DNA of 64,000 nt from Sphaerosporella brunnea (GCA_008704415.1 VXIS01000136.1:52321-116320), one strand, 5' to 3'. Positions 33,628-46,674 are shown, numbered from the stretch's first letter. Translations and numbers: made by a program. Notes: generated by a model not told the origin, from the sequence alone.

Positions 33628-35261
33628 ATGACCAGCATCGACGCAAAGCTCTTAAAGAGTACTAAATTTCCGCCAGAGTACTCGAAAAAGGTGGACATGG
33701 GCAAGGTGAACATCGAGGTGATGAAGCAGTGGATCGCGCAAAGGGTGGTGGAAATTTTAGCAACCGAGGATGACGTTGTCATTGATTTCGTCACTGGAAT
33801 GCTTGAGGAGGAGAAATTTGTGTGTATCCATCTCCCACTGCATCCTCTCTCGAGTCGCGTGCCTGGTAGGGTGGTGCTGACTTGCTGTGACGTGTAGCCT
33901 GATCCGAAGAAGATTCAGTTGAATCTCACTGGCTTCCTGGAAAAGGAAACACCCGCGTTTTGTAAACAGCTCTGGAACCTGCTGCTGAGCGCACAAGTGA
34001 ATCCTCAAGGTGTGCCTACAGAGCTGCTGGAGAAGAAGAGGGAGGAGTTGAGGCAGATAAAGGTGTGCTACACCACAATTAGGAAGTCTAGGGGATTTTT
34101 TTTTGCTGACCCGTGGGGGATTTGATAGGCCGACGCTGACAAAGCCGCCGAGCAACAGCGACTTCGCCGCGAAAAAGAAGATGCCACTCGGAAGGAATTG
34201 GACACGGTCCGGCAGCGTGAGCGTGTAGAGCGTCGGCGGGATGGAGACCGAGATAGGTCTCCGGTCCGCTCCAACAACAGGAGGACCCACGAATATGAGT
34301 CGCGTGCTGGAGGGCGTTACAACCGTGGAGGACGCAGGGAGGCAGACACGTACATTCCGTCATCGCGCAGGGAAACTTATCGCCGTGATTTTGACGACCG
34401 TGAAGGCAGGAGCAGCGGCAGCGGAAGATATGGACGATACGAACGGGAACGCTCCCCTCCGCCGGCGCGTCGTGGTGGCGGAGCCAGGGATTCTTATGCC
34501 CGAGACGACCGCAGCAGCAGGCGGGAGCGTGACTACGACCGGCATGACCGTCACCACCGTAGAGATTCAAAGTCTAGGAGCAGGAGCAGGTCTAGGTCGC
34601 GGGATCGCGGCAGGCGCAGCGATCGCCGTCGATCTTACACCCCTTCCTCGTACACCGGGTCCTCGAGCTCATCCGCATCCTCCAGGACCGGGTCTTCGTA
34701 CGACTCTTCGAGATCGCGCTCTCGTTCACACTCTCATCGGTCCGCCAGCAGGAGCCGTTCGCGCTCTGCTTCCTCGTCACCTAGAAAGAGCAGCCGCAGA
34801 GACAACCGAGACCGCAGCCGTAGCCGCAGCCGAACCCGTTCGGTGTCTAGTTCTGGCGGAGCAAGGAAGCGCCACGATCGTTCATCTCACAGATCGCATG
34901 CTGATACCAGGGAGAAGCGCGAGCGTGATAGGAGCCCTCGCCGTAGGGACAAGGAAAGGGAGACCACTCCCGGCACCTCCAAGCGCCAGCGATCTGTTTC
35001 TGCAGATCGGTACGCGGGCGGCAGCAGCAAGCGGAACAAGGACACCGACGCCGAGGGTAAAGAGGTTTGTGGTTTGTTTCCTCCTGCTTTTGCTGCGTGT
35101 GCAGGCTGACGGGAATGATGTGTAACCAGATGAGTCCAAGGCATAAACAGAACCTACTGAGGGAGAAACTTTTGAGGGAGAAGATCAAACAGTCTCACAG
35201 AAATAGTGATACTAATGGCGCTACTGCTGAACAGGAGGAGGGGGGGCGGAGCAAGGAGTAA
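33628..35261 (+). CDS. PWI-domain SR-rich splicing factor (SRRM1/SRm160-like)
   Basis: Nuclear RNA-binding co-activator of splicing. The start at 33628 (MTSIDAKLLKSTKFPPEYSK) leads directly into the PWI domain: VDMGKVNIEVMKQWIAQRV, then FVTGMLEE, continuing after an intron (about 33836-33897) with KIQLNLTGFLEKETPAFCKQ and LWNLLLSAQ. After a second intron comes a long RS/RD/RE domain (about nt 34150-35060) with repeated SRSRSRSR. A third intron leads to a short conserved end, QNLLREKLLREKIKQS, stop at 35259-35261. PWI plus SR domain is the SRm160 layout. The alternative frame across the RS region is a shadow produced by the repeats. Confidence 0.9.
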
Positions 35262-35399
35262 TGGCAAAACAAAAAAAAAAGCAACTGTACAATATTGGCC
35301 AAAACGGCAGAGTGTGGAATTCAGGGAAGTTGAAGCAATGTAGATGCCATACAAGCATTCGATCAATATACACAGATAAAAAAAACCACCATCTCTTCT
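35262..35399. other. Short convergent intergenic
   Basis: Contains an A-rich run (about 35268-35281), presumably 3' UTR of one or both convergent genes. Confidence 0.4.
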
Positions 35400-36239
35400 T
35401 CAAACAGTCTCATAATAGCTGGGCATGCCGACACCTAAATCAGTCTCACCCAGCACGAGTGGTAATCCCATGGTATCCACCTTTCCCCCAGCAGTAGCCT
35501 TTACCCCTCCACGTTTTCCAACTAAATCATCGACGACACCGTGCGCGATCAACTCCACACCAGCACTCCAGCTTCCGCCGCCGGGAAGGATGATGTCGGA
35601 TATCTGCTTCGTCGGCAGAATGGTGCGCTCGTAACACGTCTTGCTATATCGCACGTGCTGCTCAAAAATCGAGTCCAGCGGTGTGCCCAGCGCCAGATCA
35701 CGCACGACCCGTCGCGCCAGCCGCACGTCCGAGTCGCAGTCCACAAATACCTGCAAGGGGGTGGTAAGCGTGAGCTTTTTTTTTTTTTTTTGTTCAAAAT
35801 TAACTTGGAGGAGGGGTACTTTGACATCGGCGCGCTCAACGATGCGTCTAAACGCGAGGACATAGGTGCCCTCGACGATGACGACGTCCGCGCCCTGCCC
35901 CTGCCGCGTGATCGCGTCCGTGAGCGCGTCCAGATCGTATGCCTCTGTTGGAAACCCACGTTAGCCACTACCACCACCACCACCACCACCACCCCTCTCC
36001 CCCACCGCGAGGGGGAGGAGAGTACCTTGCCTCTCCGCGTCTGCCGTGGCGTTCACGGCGCTGGCTGTTGAGTGCAATGTGGTCGGGCGTCGCAAGAAGT
36101 CGGTTTGGTGGAGTGTGTACACTGTGAAGGGTGCTGCGTGCAGCGTTTCGAGCGCGCTTTTGAGTGCTGATTGCACGGATTTTTTGCCGGATGCCGGCCC
36201 GCCGGCGATGGCAATTACGATGGGCGTTGGTTGTGGCAT
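35400..36239 (-). CDS. Uridine kinase-like P-loop protein
   Basis: Three exons: from 36239 (MPQPTPIVIAIAGGPASGKK), then EAYDLDALTDAITRQ..VVIVEGTYVLAF, then VFVDCDSDVRLARRVVRDLA..SIFEQHVRYSKTCYERTILP..ISDIILPGG to 35400. The last block (D-x-D-x-R-L-A-R-R, then a QHVR..K..E..ILPTK motif) is diagnostic of uridine/cytidine kinases, which phosphorylate uridine in pyrimidine salvage. The Walker A reads GGPASGKKS, with Lys where Ser/Thr normally follows GK. About 240 residues, without the phosphoribosyltransferase domain of Urk1 fusions. Intron 2 contains a 17-nt T-run on the plus strand. Activity cannot be assumed. Confidence 0.8.
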
Positions 36240-36343
36240 TGTTGTTGGCGAGGGAGGTGAGGGTGGAGTGAGAGGTGGTGGTGGTGGGTTTGGTTGAGGC
36301 TGTCACATGGCGATAAAGATTAAGGTGCGAACAAGCTAGAGTA

Positions 36344-36908
36344 CCGTATTATCTCGGCCATAAGGCAATTTCGACGGCGCGAAACTAGTGGAAGCCGACC
36401 AGTAAGGAGGCGCCTGGAGAAAGGTGGTGGGCGAAGAAAATCTTAGCGCGTGACGTATATGGAGACGCGATGGAGACGGCTCACGCCGCAACATCGCTCT
36501 GCGACACATCCTTTAAAGAACTCCACCAAAATTTATTTCAAGTAACTGTGTGCAGTATCCCGTTGCAAAAATAGACCGCTGATCTAAAACCCAGGCTCCA
36601 GTTAACCGTGAGCGCACCGGTCCGGCAAGGTAGACAAACCAGCACTACTTGTTCCACTGTTTTTGGCTCCAAAATGGGCAATTACTGAAGCGCAGTGTTG
36701 CTAGCTGCTGTGTGAGGTTGCTGCTGAGGCGTTGGCTGCGGCAGTCGTCGCTATGGTCTCCTTCTCGATGCTGTTTAAGGGTTTCTGTCACGCGAACTTT
36801 ACTTACTAATTTTTTCTTCACCCACCACCTTTCTCCAGGCGCCTCCTTACTGGTCGGCTTCCACTAGTTTCGCGCCGTCGAAATTGCCTTATGGCCGAGA
36901 TAATACGG
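36344..36908. mobile_element. 565-bp MITE with about 97-bp terminal inverted repeats and TA flanks
   Basis: The left end CCGTATTATCTCGGCCATAA (36344) is matched in reverse complement at the right end (to 36908). The first 88 bp of the arms are identical, then one C/T difference, then about 8 more matching. TA lies directly outside both ends (36342-36343 and 36909-36910). The middle has no coding features. High arm identity suggests recent activity or fold-back conversion. It lies between the start of the uridine-kinase-like gene and the end of PCNA. Confidence 0.88.
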
Positions 36909-37067
36909 TAGTAAGAAACGGTATGATCCGATCTACTGCTTCAAGAAGGCTCATACAAAGTTTGAAGGGGGTAATGAAAGAAGATAGAAACAACACCAGA
37001 AAAAAATCGCTCCCAATTTCCCTCTTTTGCACTTCCCATCTTCCTCGTGTTTTTGTAGTCGTCACGT

Positions 37068-38226
37068 TTACTCATCGTCGCCAATCTTGGGGGCAAGGTA
37101 GAAGCGCACGAAACCGTGCTCCATCTTGTACCTGTTGCATGTTCGTTAGAATTGATCGACTCATGGCGAGAAATAAACGAGGAAGACGTACTCAATCAAC
37201 AGAGGAACCTCGTTCGAGAGGGACAGCGTCACCGTACTGGACAGTCCGGTGGCCTTGCAGAAGTTGACGAGGTATTTCAGGGAGAAAGTCAAGGCGACAG
37301 GCTCCTGCAGCTCGATTGTAGTCGACAGCTCGGGCTTATCGACGTTGGCGTTCTGTCTGAGCGTGACGGCACCGCTTCCGATGTCTCCCGCGCAAGAGAA
37401 CTTGATTCCCTCCTTGGTAGCCTCAATGCCGACTACCTATTGTTAGACCACACACACAAACAAACTGCGAAAGACGCAGACTGAGGTCCAGACTCACCCG
37501 ACTCGGAGATCAACATCAAGTCCCTGCAGATCCTCTGGAACTCTGCACTGGGGAGTGTGACAGTAGCACCATACTCGGTATCGGGGATACCGAGGTGCTC
37601 CTGGTCGATATCCATGAGCTTGATGTCATACTCGCTGATGCGGTCGTTCTCGCTGTTCTCGAACACCAAGCTGAGCACATCAGGCGCGTCCTCCGCCTTG
37701 AGCGTCAACAGATCCTCGTTCTGTGCCGCGCGCAACACCTTCTGAAGAGAGGCGAGGTTGACTCCAAGCGCGATGTTCCGGTCGCATCGGTATTGGCTGA
37801 ATCCTTCGGTCTTGAGGTGCATAGCCACCAGCGCAACGTGCGAGTTGTCCATCGCCTGCAACGCGATTCCGGAGTCATTGCAGTCGAAGTTGCAATCTTG
37901 GACGAGGTCCTTGATGGCATCGACGACCTGGATACGACCGCTGTTAGATGTTGCATTCATCAATGCACACCCACAACCACCACCATCGAGCAAAAAGAAA
38001 ACGTACCTTCTTCAACACGACGGCTTGTTCGAGGCGGGCTTCAAGCACTGCAGATGGGAAAGTCAGTGTATGCGGAAAAGGTTACGCGTTGTTATTATGG
38101 TTGTGCGGACTGACTCTTGAGGTTTGTATTATTACTTCTTGCACACAACGTGTTAGCCAAATTTAATGAATCGATTGTATTTTTTTTGTGTCGACAATGT
38201 GTCTATCGCTGAGAGAAAAACTTACT
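37068..38226 (-). CDS. Proliferating cell nuclear antigen (PCNA)
   Basis: Sliding clamp of DNA polymerases delta and epsilon. The N-terminus [13 protein letters not shown] begins just after a CAG splice acceptor at 38048-38050, with only TG of the start codon in that exon. The A is supplied by an upstream exon ending at 38226 before GTAAGT, so the ATG is split by a 178-nt intron. Then follow [43 protein letters not shown], the interdomain loop [17 protein letters not shown], and the C-terminal LAPKIGDDE with stop at 37068-37070. About 260 residues. Four or five introns are present. Identity is certain; the start model is the best available splice. Confidence 0.95.
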
Positions 38227-39745
38227 TTCAGGTAGCAAAGGTGATAAATGACGATGCTTGAGGCGGGATTAGTTTGCAATGGGAGGAGGAGAAAGGTGAT
38301 GGAAAAGGACGAGGCGACGCGGAAACCACAGATCGACGCGCCAAACTTCAATAGCGCGTTTTAAATTGCCAAGACTATAATTAGCCACGTTAGTTATTCT
38401 TCGCGCGATAAGGTTAGGGCCCGAGTGACTTGAAGTGATGCTCAACATCCACCAGTGATGGACTGCAAACCTCTCTTCTTAAGCATCTGTTTAGCGCCTC
38501 CTGGATCGAAAACACTGCCGATAAATACGCCTCCACAACCCATCATCCTCAATGTGATTATGTTAATACTACGGTTTCTCTAAAGAAGTGCAATAAAGAC
38601 GAGACCGCAAGGGAGCGGATATATGATAGTGGATGAGGAGATTCAGAAGTGATTCGATGTAAACATCGTTATTTCACACAATCTAATCTCAAAACCCAAC
38701 TACCGTTTTGCCCTACTCACGCTTTCAAACGGCGAAAACATTCCCCAGCAATAGCATAATTCTATACCAAGGCGACGATCCGTTCTCAGGAGCCCCACAT
38801 TCCCCCGGAAGAACGTAATAGTAGGGGCTTGCAAGTTCCGTCGAAGACCATTCCCTCTAACTCAGTACCCTGGTTTGGAGGGAAGGGAGGGGTACACACA
38901 TCAATCAACACCTTCTGCCTTCTGTGGCACATGAAGAGATTCTTTCCGGCAGTAGTCAGCACTCTCCCTTCCCCGGCAGGATAGCAACACGTACCTCACT
39001 ATCAATATTCAACGGTGGCGGGGATTTGACTTCGGATTCGGGTGTAAGACAAGTTGCTGGTAACAAACACAGCTTCTTTGGAGGAAGAGGGGTTTATATC
39101 TCCAACAACACGAGTTGCGACACCGGGCTCTGCCGGCCCTCCGTGCGCATGCAGCCGCTACAATGCAGCGGTTTATACCTACCTATATCGGCGGAGGAAG
39201 CCCTCTACTATCTACTATTGGTTTATTGGCGGTGGATTAATATTGCGAGGTGTTGTGTGCCGGAGTAGGCAGTGTAAGTAAGAATGTATATATAAATATC
39301 TCATCCGTATCCGTGTCCAATAGCGATACCGTGCTAACCTAGCTACAGTATGCCATCACCGTAACAGAAACTTCCACAGTCTTCCGTCCTGAAAATTCAA
39401 TCAAACCAAGGGATACCTAACAGAGCACAGAAGTCCGAAAGGCGTTTAGCTTTTGCGTAGATGACGCATTTAGATAGGTTTCTTCGAACGGAAGATGAGC
39501 TTTCCTCACCTGCAGCGATTCATGTCATCCCATCTTTGCCTAGTCTGGAATAAATCAAAGAAACAGACCAGGCAGTGCGAGTGATATCCGATGATTGAGC
39601 GAGACGGTGTGCATAAGGCGAGGGAAAAGTGACCGCCATTTGAGTACATGTGCAGATAGTCCTCTACCTGGACCTTTCACATCTCCCTCCTCCAGCGGCA
39701 TTATGGTCGAGAGCCCTTCGCTTTGATAACTCCGCATTGACATAG
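38227..39745. other. Non-genic stretch upstream of PCNA
   Basis: It holds the PCNA promoter (to about 38.6 kb) and then sequence with no recognisable gene. Short frames at 38924-39281 overlap each other and lack family features. Confidence 0.4.
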
Positions 39746-40100
39746 ATGGTGCTGTGGAAAGCGGTGAAGGGCGCTACCCAAGAGGGCGGGAGAAGGAAAC
39801 GATGGCCGTCCACCTCGGTGGTCGATCTACTAGCAGATGATAGATGCATGGAGGCAGTCTTGGATTTCCTTCGCACTACAAAGATTGGATGTTGGCCCGA
39901 TAAGGCCACCATGTAATGACCTCTACATTTCCTTTGTGTGTGTATTTTATTTGGCGCGATTTCCTTTGTCTATTTCCTTAGAAGGGCCACAGGCCCCGGC
40001 AGCGGGTCTCGCATGACCCGAGTCTCTTCTTTTCCGGTATGTCATGGCCGCAAGCGGCCGAATACAATATTATTAAAACAAAAAATAAGGCGGCCGCCTT
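39746..40100 (+). mobile_element. 5'-truncated LINE (Tad-like), 3' end copy B
   Basis: It encodes LWKAVKGATQEGGRRRKRW, then VVDLLADDRCMEAVLDFLRT..IGCWPDK, with TAA at 39914-39916: the same ending as copy A at 18.1-18.2 kb, with many differences. The 3' region is shared, including the hairpin GGCCGC-AA-GCGGCC (40046-40059) and the tail ATTAAAACAAAAAATAAGGC. Only about 170 bp of coding sequence is left. Confidence 0.72.
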
Positions 40101-40394
40101 ACGTTCTATTTAAGCTTGAATATCAACTCGTCCTCTCAGCCTCCTGCAAACCATGGCGGTAGTTGAAGAACCGAACCTGCTGGGAGGTACACTGGCACTC
40201 CCGTCACCGCATATTCCTGGAGGAGTCACCTTCGAGACGATTCAATGCTTTTATTTTGTCTCTATCATACAGTACTTTGGCTCGTAGTACAATACAGGAG
40301 AGGGCCAATTACATTTTTCGCTATAATGTATCGTACATTTATTTGAACTAATCCCCTCATGCCCCCCACATGGACTTCATATTCCACAATTTCT

Positions 40395-40940
40395 ACCGAG
40401 TCACAGATGCACTCGGCGCCGAGTCTTTGGTTTCCCAGCATTGACCCTTCCTTCTTCGCGTTCATTACTATTTCGTGACGTTTTACCAACAATAAGACTC
40501 TCAATCTCAACCCGTGCTTTTCCGTCTTTGGCTTCGGGGGGGACTCGGATCCATTGCTCTCCTTCCTTATCCACAAAACACGACCTCGAACTTGCGTGCT
40601 GGCAAAAGATTTCCAACGACAAAGTGGTGCCTATACCGCTCCAACGCCTGTCTGCACTTGTAGAGCAGGATGTCCGGATCCGTTTCTAACTGTACACAAA
40701 TCAGCGCCTGCCTCGATGCCGACCACGACAGGAAACGCTGACCTTGAACGAGATTATCATTGCTTCGGGGGCTGCCCATCCCTCCACCAACCGCTTCAAG
40801 AACTTGGTCATTGGGTCTAAATCAATTCGTGGGGGAACGGACGGAAGGTAAGGGATTCTCGGAGTCAATCCAATGCCCCCCCCCCCCAAACAAACCGATA
40901 CCCGAACATCAACAACGATTTCATCGGATTCAACATGCAC
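40395..40940 (-). pseudogene. CAB2-like phosphopantothenate-cysteine ligase fragment, frameshifted
   Basis: Matches the C-terminal half of the coenzyme A pathway enzyme that joins phosphopantothenate to cysteine. Visible in order: MTKFLKRLVEGWAAPEAMII, SFK, a clean 53-nt intron (40690-40742), LETDPDILLYKCRQALERYR, HHFVVGNLLPARKFEVVF. There one extra base in a T-run near 40573 shifts the frame, after which VDKEGEQWIRVPPEAKDGKA and RVEIESLIVGK continue. The N-terminal half with its nucleotide-binding part is absent upstream. The kept intron argues against a processed copy. It is either a decayed duplicate or a truncated gene with a sequencing error. Confidence 0.72.
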
Positions 40941-41414
40941 TATACTAACGCAGTTGACATACTCACTCTACTCTCGAGTAGGGCATACTCGTACGAGTCC
41001 ATAGGCAGACAAAAGTATCCCTCGGCACAAGAGATGGCCTCGTTTACAGGAGTAATATGAGTGCCAAAATAATGGACATATTAATCTTGTCTTTTTATTC
41101 GGGTAATCCTCCACATTTTCCAGGTCTCGATAGTATTAGCAAACGAGCGACGAAACAGTAAGTAGTGCCATTACCCATTTCCCGCGCGGCCAGCATTACT
41201 TAGCTCGTTGTTGCCAACGGCGTAAAACAGGGAGAAATCCAAGAAGTCTGCAGATACCATAGGGGATAAAAAATCACACCGTAAAAAATATATATAGGAA
41301 ACCAACAAGAAAAAACAATGACAGAAAAACAAAACACCCAAGGAAGGCTTCTACTGTTGCCCAGAAACCCAATTCAATTCAATTATACCCGTGCGCCTTG
41401 CTCATACCAAACTT
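40941..41414. other. Non-genic stretch
   Basis: Between the CAB2 fragment and the G6PD 3' end; AT-rich near 41285-41330. I searched it for the missing CAB2 N-terminus on the minus strand and did not find it. Confidence 0.4.
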
Positions 41415-43498
<2,084 letters not shown>

Positions 43499-44717
43499 AT
43501 CTGCGCGTTTTTTCTTTCTTTCTATATTTGTCGATTCGTGGTTCTGGGGGGAGAGGGTTGTCTGGCGATGAGCGATGAGACTGCAGTGGTCGAGGAGCAG
43601 AACAGTTTTTACGGGTGGAGTTTGGGATGAATTGGCGGGGGGGGAGAAGTTGGAGGAGGAAAGCTGACGTCCTCTGAGTAATTGACGGTGTTTATGAGCG
43701 CTTGTTGGGATGGGGGTAGGGCTCTTCTTTTTTGGAGGGGGGTGAGGGGCGGTGGAGGGGTTAAGGAAATGTGTTTTCGGTGGGGTCGCCGAAGAAGCTA
43801 AATAACAGGAACGCAGATGCTTCTGCGCCGAGTACGTAAATCCGACACTTAGTAAGGCCGAAACACGGTCGGCTTCGAATTGAGTTCTGCCGGGCCACCT
43901 GCCCACCAGTCGTTGGATGGTAAGTTGGCCGCGTCCCTGGGGGTGGACTGGGTGGACTGTAGAGTGTAGACCCGGCGTGGACCATCCAGCAGGCCCCATC
44001 CAGCCCACAAGGAATGTTGAGGAGGCGGCAAGCCTTTGCGCTTATGTGCTTACGGATACGGCATGACGCCGAACACAGCGTCCTGCGGAGATAAAAACCG
44101 CGGAAACCTGGTGGGGTTCTCCGCTCACGATGGAACCGGAGAGCCAGCGATAGAGTCTGGGCAGCCTGCAGCTGCGAATGTTGAACGGCAGCCGCGATAT
44201 CAACCACAACCCCGATGTCCAGAGTCCTACCTTCCCCGACGCTCACCACAAACACCTCTGCAGGAAAGAGGAGGGGTTGGCCCATGGCCATTGTTTCCGG
44301 CTAAATCCATCCGTCACATACACGTGCATACACACATACATGTGCTCTACCCTCGCCAGATCTGAGGTCCTGATCGTCATGCGTGCCTGTCGTTGCCACC
44401 AAAGGTGGGGGCGAGGAGTGGACTGAACGTTGCTTGGAGCCGCACGTCTCGAAGGAAGCTCTGAGCTACCAAAGCACGTCAGTGTCGCGCCGTTCTTTAA
44501 GCCCGGAAAGCTCCAGCCCCGGATTACGTGATTTTTGTCGTAACTCGATAGCATGCCGGTACCTAAGCGACAGCTGCAACAGAGCATGAGCAGCCAACAG
44601 ATCGCATAAGGCCCCAAGATCCATCATGCCTCCCCCAGCGCAGTGTTGCAGGATCCCACGCTTTCACCCCATTCCTTTACGCGACTGCATCGACAAACAG
44701 TTTCCGAGTGCTGCGCG
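43499..44717. other. Divergent intergenic region, G6PD and DUF3807 gene
   Basis: About 1.2 kb containing both promoters. Several overlapping frames (for example 43761-44291 minus) are low-complexity Pro/Ser shadows. No gene was recognised. Confidence 0.4.
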
Positions 44718-45458
44718 ATGAGCGTGGATTCGCCGTGGAACCTTGGCCCACTAGTGAACTCCGACGTGACGAGGGAGCTCGCCGTCGGATCCTCCCGAAC
44801 CTCCACCACTTCCGTCATGCATGAGCAACCTCTTCACGTCCCAACGGTGACCGCTGTGAGTAACGCTTTCGGCTCCCGTGTCGCATCCGGTCCGCCCGCC
44901 TGCTTACAGATAACTCAGCATGACTTAGCCACATTCCATCACAGTCACCTCTGCCAGACCCCCGACTGCACCTCCTATCTCTGCAGCGCCACCGACGGTC
45001 TGCCAGCCGACGAAGAGCAAGATTGCTTGGGATACTATCCCGACGGTGTGAAGCGCACGCTGACCGACGCACAAGTTGCAATGTTTCGCTTCTCCGAGAT
45101 CCAGCAGCTGCTAAGTACGCCCCTCTGTGCGCCTATCTGTAATGTCACAGCGGTGCTGATTGCATTACTACCAGAACAAAAGCGACGCGAGGAAGCAAAA
45201 CGCAAGAGGAAGCGGAACGATGCAGATGACGAAGCCATCGATCCTTCGGAGATTCCGCGCCCCGCTCCCGTCTCGCCGGAAGATGCGCGACAGAACAGAC
45301 TACAAGCTGCATTATGGGCTTCTAAGCATGATTGGGACGAGTTTGGAAACCCCGTTGATGCATCCGTGCCACAGGAATATGTTGCGGAAGTCCAAGGAAA
45401 TGCTGAGACCGGCAAGACGTTTTTGTGGCCTAAGATTGTACGCGACAAGGACGAGTGA
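44718..45458 (+). CDS. DUF3807-family fungal protein
   Basis: The recognisable core is CLGYYPDGVKRTLTDAQVAM followed by FRFSEIQQLL, matching DUF3807, a fungal family of unknown role. The start is uncertain: I use the ATG at 44718 (MSVDSPWNLGPL), and the frame is open further upstream without an ATG. An intron at 44856-44909 (GTGAGT..TTACAG) precedes ITQHDLATFHHSHLC. A second at about 45117-45177 joins QLL to KQKRREEAKRKRKR, a basic nuclear-signal-like run. The end is WDEFGNPVDAS..GKTFLWPKIV. No catalytic motif is visible. Confidence 0.7.
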   Translation: MSVDSPWNLGPLVNSDVTRELAVGSSRTSTTSVMHEQPLHVPTVTAVSNAFGSRVASGPPACLQITQHDLATFHHSHLCQTPDCTSYLCSATDGLPADEEQDCLGYYPDGVKRTLTDAQVAMFRFSEIQQLLSTPLCAPICNVTAVLIALLPEQKRREEAKRKRKRNDADDEAIDPSEIPRPAPVSPEDARQNRLQAALWASKHDWDEFGNPVDASVPQEYVAEVQGNAETGKTFLWPKIVRDKDE

Positions 45459-45775
45459 AACGATAATTTTTTCGGCTATTACCCCCAAAAGAGGCGAAAT
45501 GTCTTCGCTTCCCATTTTTATGAGTATGCAGCGTACCTCCCAAAATTCAGTGAGCGATAGAACATGGTGCTTTGCCAGTGCGCACCAAGTTGACCCACAG
45601 CCGTTCCTCAACCTATCCCACACTTGAACCCGTCAGGCCGTTACCAACTACAGTCGACTCTCTCTATAAGAATAGGCTCCGGACTGGAGACGCGCAGTCT
45701 TAATGAGTGCGAATTCTTATGTAGGGTGTGGCTTGGCATGAGTGATCTCCAATCCGCCAGCGCTGGTGCCAGTTA
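45459..45775. other. Intergenic stretch
   Basis: 3' flank of the DUF3807 gene up to the Harbinger-type MITE. Nothing recognised. Confidence 0.4.
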
Positions 45776-46252
45776 GGGTGCGTTTGGTTCCCGGCTTGGA
45801 CCACAATCCGGGGCGCTAGACCATGGTCGCAACGAGAACATGATTTCGCGGAGTCGGTGACTGTTTGGTTGCATCACAACGTGATTCCGCGGACCATGGT
45901 TCCCGCGGGTCCTGACGATTCGAAAAAAATCGAATCTACCTCCGCGCGGACCACGATCCAACTGCCACAAGCACCCCCAACCACAACCACGCGCGATGTC
46001 CTCCCAGCTGGAAAAAGCAGAGTGGGACCGCACCAAGGATCGGTTTCTTCTAAAGTCAATGCGAAAGCAGGTGCACCAGGGAAAAAGGGCGCAGAGCGGG
46101 TTTAAAAAGGAGGCAGCGGTGTCGCATCATGACTGTGGTCGCACGCTGTTTGGCTCGCAGGCAAATGACGTTTGCGCAACCGTAGTTTCACGGCATGGAT
46201 CATAGTTTGTCTGAACCACAGTTTACCCGACCACAGGCATCCAAACGCACCC
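45776..46252. mobile_element. PIF/Harbinger-type MITE with TTA duplication
   Basis: The ends GGGTGCGTTTGG (45776) and CCAAACGCACCC (to 46252) form a perfect 12-bp inverted repeat, flanked on both sides by TTA, the classic PIF/Harbinger target duplication. Subterminal palindromes ACCATGGT occur twice on the left. The interior carries a SANT-like coding piece (next entry), so it looks like a deletion derivative of an autonomous Harbinger. Confidence 0.85.
45996..46205 (+). pseudogene. Myb/SANT-like DNA-binding fragment inside the Harbinger MITE
   Basis: The frame MSSQLEKAEWDRTKDRFLLK continues with SMRKQVHQGKRAQSGFKKEA. The W..x-D-RFLL..x-GKR..x-FKKEA pattern matches the first helices of the Myb/SANT-like proteins that accompany Harbinger transposases. 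The frame then runs into unrelated residues and stops at 46205, so the domain is truncated. Inference: a remnant of the parent element's helper gene. Confidence 0.55.
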
Positions 46253-46674
46253 TTAGAATCTTCGGCTCTCAACTTCGATCTCTTCGATCTCACCTAGTTT
46301 TTGTCCGGGAAGAGAAGGGATAGGCTCCAGAGTCACGGTTGCAACTTTTTTTTACCGTGCTCCCTTGCAAATACCTCCTAAATAATCTACTTTTTATAAG
46401 ACAATGTTTCTGCTGTACAGCGAGTGATAGGATCTGAAGGAAAGCGGGTTTGTACATAAAGATGCTAAGGACTTTACCCTGTCGCTTAACGTCACTGTAG
46501 ATGTCTATGGAATGGAGTGGTGTTGAAAAGGTCCTTTGGTTTACGGAGGAGCTGCTCCATGGCCAGATCCCAGGGATAGTGGAGATTCAATCATAACCAA
46601 GCACTCGAATTTTTGCGGCTTAAGCCATGAAAAAGACGCTGGACTTCATTATTCGACCCTTCGGCTGTGGCTGG
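46253..46674. other. Intergenic stretch, RRP1 downstream
   Basis: Short T-run near 46347-46355; nothing else recognised. Confidence 0.4.

Noticed and set aside
34241..35125. 294-codon open frame overlapping the RS domain of the PWI gene
   Set aside because: It is a shadow frame created by the repetitive RS codons; splicing and domain content support the other frame.
43761..44291. 176-codon minus-strand frame upstream of G6PD
   Set aside because: Low-complexity Pro/Ser content and overlap with other equally long frames; probably promoter sequence.
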